Below are positions 27,516-34,150 of a stretch of DNA of 34,150 bases, piece by piece. The notes beneath the pieces were generated by a model. It was not told the DNA's origin and did no database searches. It saw only the letters and a list, made by a program, of their open reading frames with translations. A program made the position numbers and the translations under genes. Position 1 is the stretch's first letter. Each line of letters starts with the position of its first letter. The DNA comes from Prevotella sp. (lineage in GTDB: Bacteria; Bacteroidota; Bacteroidia; Bacteroidales; Bacteroidaceae): the NCBI GenBank assembly GCA_017428805.1, contig JAFRQC010000096.1, forward strand, positions 1-34,150, in the 5' to 3' direction.

Positions 27516-29858
27516 TTATTTATGGTTGAAAATGATAACAGGCGACGCAAGGCGCTGGCTCTCAGCCCACTCGTTCAGATGATAGATGGCAGTCTTGGGG
27601 GTCTTCCCGGAACGGCATACATAGCAGGTCATATCAGCCAGACCGTCAATCAGAATATCACCATATTGACCAACTGCTGATGTATCAAGCACGATGAGGT
27701 CGTAGTGTTCTTTCAGGATAGTCAGAACCTTCATCATATTTTTGTGTGCCAATAAATCGGCAGGATGAACAGAAGGAATCCTACCTGCTACAAGAATGTC
27801 TGGTACACCAGAAACGGAGGATTTCTTCACTAAGTCCATAACTTGATTGATATCACTCTCCCCATTTATTAATATGCTGCACAAACCCTTCTCTTCCTGG
27901 AGGTTAAAAGCACGCGCCACTGAAGGATTGCGGAAATCCATATCACATAACAAAACTTTTTTACCCATCTCGGCTAAGGATTCTGCAAGATGGATGGCCA
28001 TATATGTCTTTCCATCACCTGTTGCATTTGAGGTGACAAGTACGGTCTTTTGCCCTTCTTCCATTTGATGCAGCAGACTTGACCTGCAATTGACGAATGC
28101 TTCTTTTGTCAGAGATCCTTCTGAAGGGATCTCACCGCAGACAGGCAGACTGGTCAATCCCTTCAAATCCTGACTATCACTGATGGTGCCTTTCAACCAT
28201 CTACGAAGATGTAATGTGATAAATGGCAGCAATATGCCTATTACAAATGCTAACAGTAAGACAATCTTCGTTCTAGGCTTAACTTTCCTGTCGTATTGAA
28301 CCATGTCTATGAAACGACCTTTATCCACCGTATTAATCAAGTCCATGGCATTCTCCTCACGCTTCTGCAGCAATGACAGGAACACACCCTCCTTGATCTT
28401 ACGTTGACGACCTATCTCCGTTAAGGCCCGTTCTTGTTCCGGCGCGTCAGCGACACGGCCCATATACTTATTATACTCCCGTTCCAGACTGCTACTGCGC
28501 AGACGAAGAGACTCTATGTCACGCTTCAGGGCATTCTTAATCACAGGTTGGAGCTCATCAAGCATCGCTGTGACGCGCATCACCTGAGGAGACTTTTCTG
28601 TAGCGCTCTTCAACAGAAGGTTCCGCTCTGTCACCAGACTATTATGACGGACGATGACTGTGACAACATCCCCGAGAGTGGCATTTGAAGAAGAGGCAGG
28701 AACAGCATCCGAAGAACTTACAGACGAAGAAACAAGACCACCAAGATTGACAGGTATGATTTCATAGACATTGGCAGGATCATCCACATACTCCTTCATA
28801 TAATTCAGAAGTTGCAATTGAATGCCAAGTCCTACAATCTGCGACTCATAGCTACTTTTCTTCTTCATCACCTCTTCAGCGTCCACCCTCACATCGGTCA
28901 CCTGATAACGTTTCTTATAACTTTCCAAATTCTCGTCGGTTAGTCCAAGATCCTTATCTACCATAGTCAGACGCTCTTTGACAAACTGATCATACTTGCT
29001 GACTTCTTTATGCTTCTCTTCCGTGGAAAATGTATTATACTCATCTACCAAGCTATTAATGTAATCATATCCCCGTAAGATACTCTCGTCCTTCATCGAC
29101 AACAGGACTGTACTCGTCGCTTTCTTAGAGGCAGTGCTGATAGCAATCCTCTTGGAGAATTGCTGGGCAGCAAGGGTCGGTGGAATGACAGACACATTCA
29201 GCTGATAGTCTTCCCGATAAGGTTTCATCTGTTCAGATGTCAGATCTTTATTCTCTGTAAGCACCAGATTGCCGATACTGGTTTTAACTGTAAATGGGAA
29301 CTGAGAAAAATGTTGCTCAGATAGTTCTGTTTTGTTCTTACCAGAATACACGATTCCCTCTACGCGGAAACCTTCGTCTGACTTATAGATTGAAAGACTG
29401 ATACGATGTGCAGTCATTGGCAGGTCGTCATCCATCAGCTGAATCATCTCAGGACTGACGGACACATTGATAGGTTGATTCTTATACACCAATCGGTCCT
29501 TTAAGAATTTATGAATGCGATATTCAGTATGAAGTCCGAGTTGATTAACAACGTTTCTGGCTAATAATTTGGAACCCAGGATCTCCTTCTCATTCTCGAC
29601 ACCATTCGCACCACCGAGGCTACTTCCAAGACCTAAAGGAAGTTGGTTTGATAACAAAAGGGCGGCACTGGAAGAACTCGAGTTACTCTTCTTCTCCGTC
29701 ACTAAGATTTTACCTGTCACACTATATGCCGGACGGGCAAAGTAAATATATAAAAGACCGCATAACAGGCATAGAACAACCGATAATGCAAACCATCTCC
29801 TATTTGACTTAAAATCCATCCAGATCTGGTGGACATCATATATTTTTTGTTTCTTCAT
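27516..29858 (-). CDS. Wzc-like polysaccharide co-polymerase with tyrosine-kinase domain
   Basis: This 780-residue inner-membrane protein controls chain length and export of the capsule. The Wzz domain starts at residue 1, with membrane helices at about 21-41 and 530-550. The periplasmic part has long helices (about 270-330 and 430-500). The C-terminal kinase-like domain has Walker A GDGKT (614-618), Walker A' LLCDMD (636-641) and Walker B LIVLD (721-725). It ends at IIFNHK with no tyrosine-rich tail, which most BY-kinases autophosphorylate. A Ser-rich stretch (about 376-391) lies in the periplasmic part. It is 7 bases downstream of the exporter gene. Confidence 0.93.
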   Translation of the reverse strand: MKKQKIYDVHQIWMDFKSNRRWFALSVVLCLLCGLLYIYFARPAYSVTGKILVTEKKSNSSSSSAALLLSNQLPLGLGSSLGGANGVENEKEILGSKLLARNVVNQLGLHTEYRIHKFLKDRLVYKNQPINVSVSPEMIQLMDDDLPMTAHRISLSIYKSDEGFRVEGIVYSGKNKTELSEQHFSQFPFTVKTSIGNLVLTENKDLTSEQMKPYREDYQLNVSVIPPTLAAQQFSKRIAISTASKKATSTVLLSMKDESILRGYDYINSLVDEYNTFSTEEKHKEVSKYDQFVKERLTMVDKDLGLTDENLESYKKRYQVTDVRVDAEEVMKKKSSYESQIVGLGIQLQLLNYMKEYVDDPANVYEIIPVNLGGLVSSSVSSSDAVPASSSNATLGDVVTVIVRHNSLVTERNLLLKSATEKSPQVMRVTAMLDELQPVIKNALKRDIESLRLRSSSLEREYNKYMGRVADAPEQERALTEIGRQRKIKEGVFLSLLQKREENAMDLINTVDKGRFIDMVQYDRKVKPRTKIVLLLAFVIGILLPFITLHLRRWLKGTISDSQDLKGLTSLPVCGEIPSEGSLTKEAFVNCRSSLLHQMEEGQKTVLVTSNATGDGKTYMAIHLAESLAEMGKKVLLCDMDFRNPSVARAFNLQEEKGLCSILINGESDINQVMDLVKKSSVSGVPDILVAGRIPSVHPADLLAHKNMMKVLTILKEHYDLIVLDTSAVGQYGDILIDGLADMTCYVCRSGKTPKTAIYHLNEWAESQRLASPVIIFNHK

Positions 29859-29865
29859 ACAAGTT

Positions 29866-30636
29866 TTATTTCAAAATACTGACAAGCAGTGTAGCCACTG
29901 ACACTAAGATACTTGTAGCCGACAACCAAAGTGTTGTCATACTACCAATGGTGGAGTTTTGCGCCTTGATTTTGTTCGGCTCCACATAGAGAATGTCGTT
30001 CTGCTGCAGATAGTAGTAAGGCGAACTAACGATATTGGCATCGTTCAGATTCAGAGTATGGTAGCTCTTGGTTCCGTCACTTTCCTCTCTGATGAGGGTC
30101 ACATTGTTTCGGACACCATAGATAGTCAGATCTCCAGCCTTTGCCAGTGCTTCGAGAACATTTATTTTCTCACGCTCTATTTGGAACGTTCCAGGCTGAT
30201 CCACCTCTCCCAACACAGAGACAGAAAAACTCGACATCCGCACGTTCACAACTGGTTTTTCTAATTCCTTCAGATAGGGACTGATCTTCTCGGTAATCAG
30301 CTTTTCCGCCTCTGTTTTTGTCAGCCCACCTATTTTCAACTGTCCGACGATGGGGAAATTGATCATTCCATCATTATCCACAAGATAGGTCTGTAGCTGG
30401 GTCTGAGAGGTCGGCGTCACCAGGTTAAATTGTCTGGCTGCCTCAGGCGTCGTAGTACTGACAGTGATGGTCAACACGTCTTTCGGCATGATACGGGCAT
30501 CTGCGAGATAACCTTGTACAGTCTTTTCTATCGCTTCGCGATTTTGGAAGTAAGTCACATTCTTGGGTGAGGCGCATGATGTCAGCAGACAAACTGACGC
30601 AAATACCAAGAACAATAGGATATGGTTCTTTTTCAT
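29866..30636 (-). CDS. Wza-like polysaccharide export lipoprotein
   Basis: The ATG at 30636 gives 256 residues with a signal peptide ending in the lipobox CLLTSC. The frame is open further, to an ATG at 30774, but that adds 46 residues with no function visible before a signal peptide. The mature protein has the poly-export domain (about 30-115, MPKDVLTITVSTTTPEAARQF, GMINFPIVGQLKIGGLTKTEAEKL) and an SLBB-like beta-grasp (about 130-220, VSVLGEVDQPGTFQI). A C-terminal hydrophobic helix (LWLSATSILVSVATLLVSIL) ends it. It forms the outer-membrane channel for polysaccharide export and is the first structural gene of the operon. Confidence 0.9.
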   Translation of the reverse strand: MKKNHILLFLVFASVCLLTSCASPKNVTYFQNREAIEKTVQGYLADARIMPKDVLTITVSTTTPEAARQFNLVTPTSQTQLQTYLVDNDGMINFPIVGQLKIGGLTKTEAEKLITEKISPYLKELEKPVVNVRMSSFSVSVLGEVDQPGTFQIEREKINVLEALAKAGDLTIYGVRNNVTLIREESDGTKSYHTLNLNDANIVSSPYYYLQQNDILYVEPNKIKAQNSTIGSMTTLWLSATSILVSVATLLVSILK

Positions 30637-30796
30637 AAATGATGATAATTTGTTTGCGAGTGAAGACAAAAAGAGAGGGTCACCCTGTTTCTGCAGAGTG
30701 GCTGACATATACAGTTCAATGTCCTTTACCCTCATAATGCACTGATTCCCAGCCACATTACGCATTCCAAACATTGATATGGCATATAATTGGGTG

Positions 30797-30827
30797 CAAA
30801 GATACGTAAAAAATAGCGAAAAACAAA
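30797..30827 (-). promoter_or_regulatory. promoter of the polysaccharide operon
   Basis: On the minus strand TTTG (30827-30824), 19 bases, then TATCTTTG (30804-30797) matches the Bacteroidota consensus. The transcript would have a leader of about 155 bases before the ATG at 30636, long enough to hold a UpxY-responsive element. Confidence 0.8.
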
Positions 30828-30868
30828 GAAAAAGCCTCCTAATTATTCTTTCTTTGAAAGAAAAGCAT

Positions 30869-30876
30869 TACCTTTG
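30869..30876 (+). promoter_or_regulatory. -7 element for the UpxY-like gene
   Basis: TACCTTTG at 30869-30876 matches TAnnTTTG. A TTTG lies at 30853-30856, closer than usual (12 bases), so no good -33 element is seen. The expected transcript start is only a few bases before the ATG at 30885. Confidence 0.5.
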
Positions 30877-30884
30877 CCCTCGAA

Positions 30885-31424
30885 ATGGAAAGTAACGACA
30901 TCATCAGATGGTACCCGATGCGGGTCACTTACCACCGCGAACTGAAGATCAAGGAACAGTTGGATCTTATGGGCATTGAGAATTTTGTGCCCATGCACTA
31001 CGACCTGACAGACTCGTCTGAAGGTCCACGTAAAACGCTTGTTCCAGCCATCCACAATCTCATCTTTGTCCACGCTTCTCAAGAGGTCTTGACACATCTG
31101 AAAATGCATCGGAAAGGATTTGACCCTATGAGATATATAACGAAGACCTCATCCGATGGACATAAAAACTTGCTTTACGTTCCTGACCGTCAGATGGAGG
31201 ACTTCATAAGGATAGCATCTGTACAAGATGACCATATCATTTTTCTTGACGCCAGAGACTCCACAAACATGGGTCGGCGGGTCTGCATCACCGCAGGTCG
31301 CTTCAAGGGAGTCGAAGGGGTCATCAAACGCATCAAGAAGAACAAATACTTCCTGATCCAGATCGACGGCGTGGCTGCCGTTGCCATCACCTACGTCCCC
31401 TCCGACTGCCTAGAACCCGTATAA
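30885..31424 (+). CDS. UpxY-family transcription antiterminator (NusG paralogue)
   Basis: This 179-residue protein has a NusG N-terminal domain (WYPMRVTYHRELKIKEQL at 9-26, then IENFVPMHYDL and AIHNLIFVHAS). It ends with a KOW-like segment (GRRVCITAGRFKGVEGVIKRI, about 130-150). This is the pattern of UpxY proteins, which in Bacteroides prevent premature termination in the leader of their own capsule operon. Here the gene is divergent from the operon instead of being its first gene, and is monocistronic. It ends 14 bases before the C10 protease gene, tail to tail. Confidence 0.92.
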   Translation: MESNDIIRWYPMRVTYHRELKIKEQLDLMGIENFVPMHYDLTDSSEGPRKTLVPAIHNLIFVHASQEVLTHLKMHRKGFDPMRYITKTSSDGHKNLLYVPDRQMEDFIRIASVQDDHIIFLDARDSTNMGRRVCITAGRFKGVEGVIKRIKKNKYFLIQIDGVAAVAITYVPSDCLEPV

Positions 31425-31437
31425 AAACACTAAAGAC

Positions 31438-33918
31438 TTATGGTTTAACCATATTGATAAGGAGTACAAGGTCTGCGGCATCCACCTTATCATCACCGTT
31501 CAAGTCGGCATTCTTGAAGTTAAAGCCTTCAAAGTCTCCCTCCATGATATATTTTACAACGGCATCAATGTCTGCAGCTTCTACCTTACCATTGCCGTCA
31601 GCATCACCAGAGATAGGTGTATCTTCCGGTTCTTCTGGATCTACCGGCTCTTCCTTCAAAATAAAAGACGTTTCAGCAGGGATTAACTCCACACCCATGT
31701 TTTCCGAGTAATACCAGATAGAATAGAAATACTTACCGTCAAGGTCAAGATCCTTAACCTCGAAGTTGACTTCCTTCGTTTCTCCTGGCAGAATAGTGGT
31801 CATCACGGACTTTGTTTTATCAAGCGAATATCCATACCACCCTGTTTCTGGATCTTCCCATGTTATCTTATATAATTGCAATTCTATGCCATTCTCATAC
31901 GTATTCGAGCCTTCATTCTTAACAATGGCATTAACCTTCAACGTCGTACCAGTCAGTATATTATTCACGAGACCAGGCGTCGTTGCCGTAGCCGACAACA
32001 ATTGCGGCTTTGCAGCCTCAACTGTGACAGATTCAGACCAAACTTCGTTTGTAGCAGTTGAGACCTTAAGAGTCATTGTGCCCACCTGAGCAGGTGTCAA
32101 ATGCAACTTGACGTTTCCGGTCTGCCCAGCCTCCACAGAACCGCAGACTACAGTCTTCTGGCTTCCCAACGAGAGGTACACCAATTCCTGATAGGAGTCG
32201 CCATTGTTCGTCAGGTTCACTGTCACTTCTACAGGCTTTCCATACTCTAACGATGTTGGGTAGAAACTGACACTATTGACAGTAATCTTTGATGTATATT
32301 CATCTGGTTCAGACTTTCTCAGTGTCAGGTTATTGCCAGATACGACGGCCTCTATAAAGGTAATCGTCGGTGACCCATAATAATCATACGGAGTCTTGCA
32401 TAACTGCCACTCTGTCGATCCTTGAAGTCTGTACATCTGACGGAACTGGTATCGGCCGTCATCTAGGTCTTTACCGAAGGAGATTGTGGGACTATTTAAG
32501 ACGGCATTACTATTAATAAAATCCAAGGTAACGGGTTCTGAGACACCCAACACTTGCAGCAGACTGCCATCCTTATACAAACCCCATCCCGTCTCAAAAG
32601 TACAGCCGTCAGTCTGGTCTGTATTTTCATATTGGAAGAAAACGAGGCCTGGAAAGACTACATCCGTGAAATCCTCATTGGCCGATACACGGCTAAACTC
32701 AGAGTTCACCAGATTCCCTTTAAACTTTCCATAAAATTGAGGTATTTCCACTTCCCCATCTGTGCCGGGCTTCAGTCCGATGATGGCATGCTGATCCATG
32801 GAATAGCCGTCAGTACTCGTACCTCCTCCAGCTCCCAGTTCGTCAGGATTGGCCAAAGAGAGTACAAAGTAGCCATCGCTCATGCCGCCCCATCCCCAGT
32901 TCATGTGGAAGAGCCCATTGCCATCATAACCATCGACGATAAATTGGTGACCACCGCTCTTACTTGATCCGCCATAGAGCACTGGACGGTTTTCGGAAAT
33001 ATCCTTATAGATCATATTCTCCCATTCTGACGATGAATACATGGATCTTATTACTTGTTTTGCATTGTTGCTAAACCCAAAATAATAGGCCATATCTGCA
33101 GGAGTTATACCGGCAGATGATCCTCCTAATTTGTAATCCATTTTGACAGCCTGACCACAATAACGGAACAGTTCTGCGACGGCCTCTGCCGATTCGTTTG
33201 TCTCATCTCCACGATACGTCTCTTTCATCTGAGACAACTTGAAGGTTGTTGCAGGCAACGCTTTCATTGTCCATCCATACGTACTCGTTTTATAGTCAGT
33301 AATAGCCGGGCAATAATCGAGGCATTTCCAATAATAGATCACCTGAGCCATTGCGGCAGCGACACAGCCCGTGACGCAGTGATATTTATCCTGATCATTT
33401 GTCATCAGATGGCCTGTGTCAAAGCCAGCATCCCGCCAGTCTTTTCCACTCCAGTCGGGACACATCATATTATATGGGTAATTCTGATTCCACTTTGTCT
33501 TAATCAGCGGATCGACAGCATTCCAACTGTCTACCCCACGGGTCTTGACCTTTTGTACAGGCTTTGCCGAGGTGCCCAATGTCCCTATCTGACAGACATA
33601 ATTGTCGAGCCACCATTTCAGGTTCTCTGGCAACTGTTCCATATCGAGAGTGCCTGTATTGGAATAACCAAGAATCTCCGTCGTGCGGTCATCGCCAGAA
33701 ACGATGACAAAGCCCTGATTGCCATCGGCATTGAACACATAGAACGGCTCTCTTTCGGAAGAACCGGCGGAGCGAGCGAAACTTCTGGCCTCGCCAAACT
33801 GCTTACCTGGCATAAACTGTTGTGCTTTCTGCAGTGCCTGCTGTTTAGAAATCTGCTCTGCATTCATGGCTACCGTCACCATGAAAGCCAATAGAGTTAA
33901 TAGAACTTTCTTCATCAT
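31438..33918 (-). CDS. secreted C10-family cysteine protease with dockerin-like C-terminus
   Basis: This 826-residue protein resembles streptopain (SpeB) and Prevotella interpain. A signal peptide (1-20) is followed by an inhibitory pro-domain (about 21-120, ending near VKTRGVDSW). The catalytic domain (about 125-390) has the active Cys185 in GCVAAAMAQVI, His324 in SGGHQFIVDGYDG and the NWGWGG motif around 340-345. The region from about 390 to 760 is beta-rich, with Ig/FN-like strands. Residues 768-826 contain two dockerin-like calcium repeats (GDADGNGKVEAAD and DLNGDDKVDAAD). No type IX sorting domain follows. It has its own promoter at 33957-33988. The physiological substrate is unknown. 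Confidence 0.93.
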   Translation of the reverse strand: MMKKVLLTLLAFMVTVAMNAEQISKQQALQKAQQFMPGKQFGEARSFARSAGSSEREPFYVFNADGNQGFVIVSGDDRTTEILGYSNTGTLDMEQLPENLKWWLDNYVCQIGTLGTSAKPVQKVKTRGVDSWNAVDPLIKTKWNQNYPYNMMCPDWSGKDWRDAGFDTGHLMTNDQDKYHCVTGCVAAAMAQVIYYWKCLDYCPAITDYKTSTYGWTMKALPATTFKLSQMKETYRGDETNESAEAVAELFRYCGQAVKMDYKLGGSSAGITPADMAYYFGFSNNAKQVIRSMYSSSEWENMIYKDISENRPVLYGGSSKSGGHQFIVDGYDGNGLFHMNWGWGGMSDGYFVLSLANPDELGAGGGTSTDGYSMDQHAIIGLKPGTDGEVEIPQFYGKFKGNLVNSEFSRVSANEDFTDVVFPGLVFFQYENTDQTDGCTFETGWGLYKDGSLLQVLGVSEPVTLDFINSNAVLNSPTISFGKDLDDGRYQFRQMYRLQGSTEWQLCKTPYDYYGSPTITFIEAVVSGNNLTLRKSEPDEYTSKITVNSVSFYPTSLEYGKPVEVTVNLTNNGDSYQELVYLSLGSQKTVVCGSVEAGQTGNVKLHLTPAQVGTMTLKVSTATNEVWSESVTVEAAKPQLLSATATTPGLVNNILTGTTLKVNAIVKNEGSNTYENGIELQLYKITWEDPETGWYGYSLDKTKSVMTTILPGETKEVNFEVKDLDLDGKYFYSIWYYSENMGVELIPAETSFILKEEPVDPEEPEDTPISGDADGNGKVEAADIDAVVKYIMEGDFEGFNFKNADLNGDDKVDAADLVLLINMVKP

Positions 33919-33956
33919 TCTTTATTTTTTAGTTATCATTTCTTATTTTTAGGCTA

Positions 33957-33988
33957 CAAAGATACAAATAAATCCCGAAACGACCAAA
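33957..33988 (-). promoter_or_regulatory. promoter of the C10 protease gene, inside a terminator hairpin
   Basis: On the minus strand TTTG (33988-33985), 20 bases, then TATCTTTG (33964-33957) matches the consensus. The -33 element lies in the loop of the hairpin at 33966-34005, so the terminator and the promoter share bases. The leader to the ATG at 33918 is about 30 bases. Confidence 0.7.
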
Positions 33989-34005
33989 CATTTCGGGATT
34001 TATTT
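33966..34005. terminator. hairpin terminator of the gene at the right edge
   Basis: A perfect 15-base inverted repeat (33966-33980 and 33991-34005) with a 10-base loop lies just after the stop of the right-edge gene on the minus strand. Its core AAATAAATCCCG is the same as in the terminator at 459-490. Confidence 0.78.
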
Positions 34006-34031
34006 ATTAATTATTCAAGTTTCGCAAGTTC

Positions 34032-34150
34032 CTAACTTGCCAGTTTTAATTGATAAAGTTCAACGAAATGACTGAGTTTGTCCGACCGATTCAAGAGCGT
34101 ATAGAAGATTTCCTCATCCTCGATATTGAAGCACTCTGCAATCATGCGGA
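34032..34150 (-). CDS. C-terminal end of an unidentified protein (5' part outside window)
   Basis: On the minus strand the frame is open from the right edge to a TAG at 34032-34034, about 39 codons. The translated tail reads IAECFNIEDEEIFYTLLNR, then SDKLSHFVELYQLKLAS, a helical and charged stretch without a motif I can name. The sequence starts too late to judge the family. The stop codon lies in a short palindrome (GCAAGTT, CCT, AACTTGC at 34024-34040). The hairpin at 33966-34005 follows 26 bases later and supports a real 3' end. Confidence 0.55.
   Translation of the reverse strand, partial: RMIAECFNIEDEEIFYTLLNRSDKLSHFVELYQLKLAS

Noticed and set aside
30770..30890. Invertible promoter at the capsule operon
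   Set aside because: Such switches need matching inverted repeats flanking the promoter. None was seen in this gap, although a computer search for imperfect repeats would be more sensitive.

Overview
The window looks like a chromosomal segment from a Bacteroidota bacterium, most probably a Prevotella-type member of the Bacteroidales. The support is: several promoters of the Bacteroidota type (TTTG, about 19-20 bases, then TAnnTTTG); a UpxY-type NusG paralogue; a Bacteroidales HU-like protein; an ECF sigma factor followed by an anti-sigma protein with an FTVPEGYF motif; a C10 (interpain/streptopain-like) cysteine protease; and AATTAAGAATT-type linker repeats between genes. No rRNA, tRNA, CRISPR array or transposase was recognised.

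Left part (1-17254, relatively GC-rich, housekeeping and envelope). It opens with the 3' part of an HU-like gene, converging on a small secreted protein gene at a shared hairpin terminator. A large secreted GH2 beta-galactosidase (minus) is divergent from a plus-strand set: a DUF6057-like membrane protein, a beta-propeller lipoprotein with one CxxCH haem motif, and endonuclease III. On the minus strand, 11819 to 8501 reads as one unit: a tiny exported protein that is almost only a type IX-like sorting domain, an L,D-transpeptidase, an ECF sigma factor, a membrane anti-sigma protein and a Spy/CpxP-like periplasmic protein, which together look like an envelope-stress module. A second minus unit carries mazG, a lipocalin-like lipoprotein and rnz. 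It is divergent from valS.

Middle (17264-18435). Directly after valS, 9 bases away, come an HPr-kinase-like ATPase and a PqqD-like protein, ending in a strong bidirectional terminator. This pair is the most intriguing part of the window. PqqD is normally a peptide chaperone for RiPP-modifying enzymes, and HprK-like kinases occur in some lasso-peptide and exopolysaccharide loci. An uncharacterised nucleotidyltransferase of the kind often found with them lies inside the neighbouring capsule cluster.

Right part (18459-31424, AT-richer). A polysaccharide (capsule/EPS) locus runs on the minus strand from about 30800 to 18459: Wza-like exporter, Wzc-like co-polymerase/kinase, TupA-like ATP-grasp ligase, Wzx flippase, EpsG/Wzy-like polymerase, DUF616-type and GT2 glycosyltransferases, the nucleotidyltransferase, a GT4 glycosyltransferase, a CDP-glycerol glycerophosphotransferase-like protein and an initiating sugar-phosphate transferase. 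Most genes overlap or are separated by only a few bases. A UpxY-like antiterminator is divergent from the operon and shares its promoter region. The ligase and the glycerophosphotransferase suggest a glycan decorated with amino acids and glycerol phosphate (inference).

Right edge. A secreted C10 protease with a C-terminal dockerin-like domain precedes the end of an unidentified gene that runs off the window. A theme across the window is short tandem repeats inside genes: beta-galactosidase, valS, and the signal peptides of two exported proteins.
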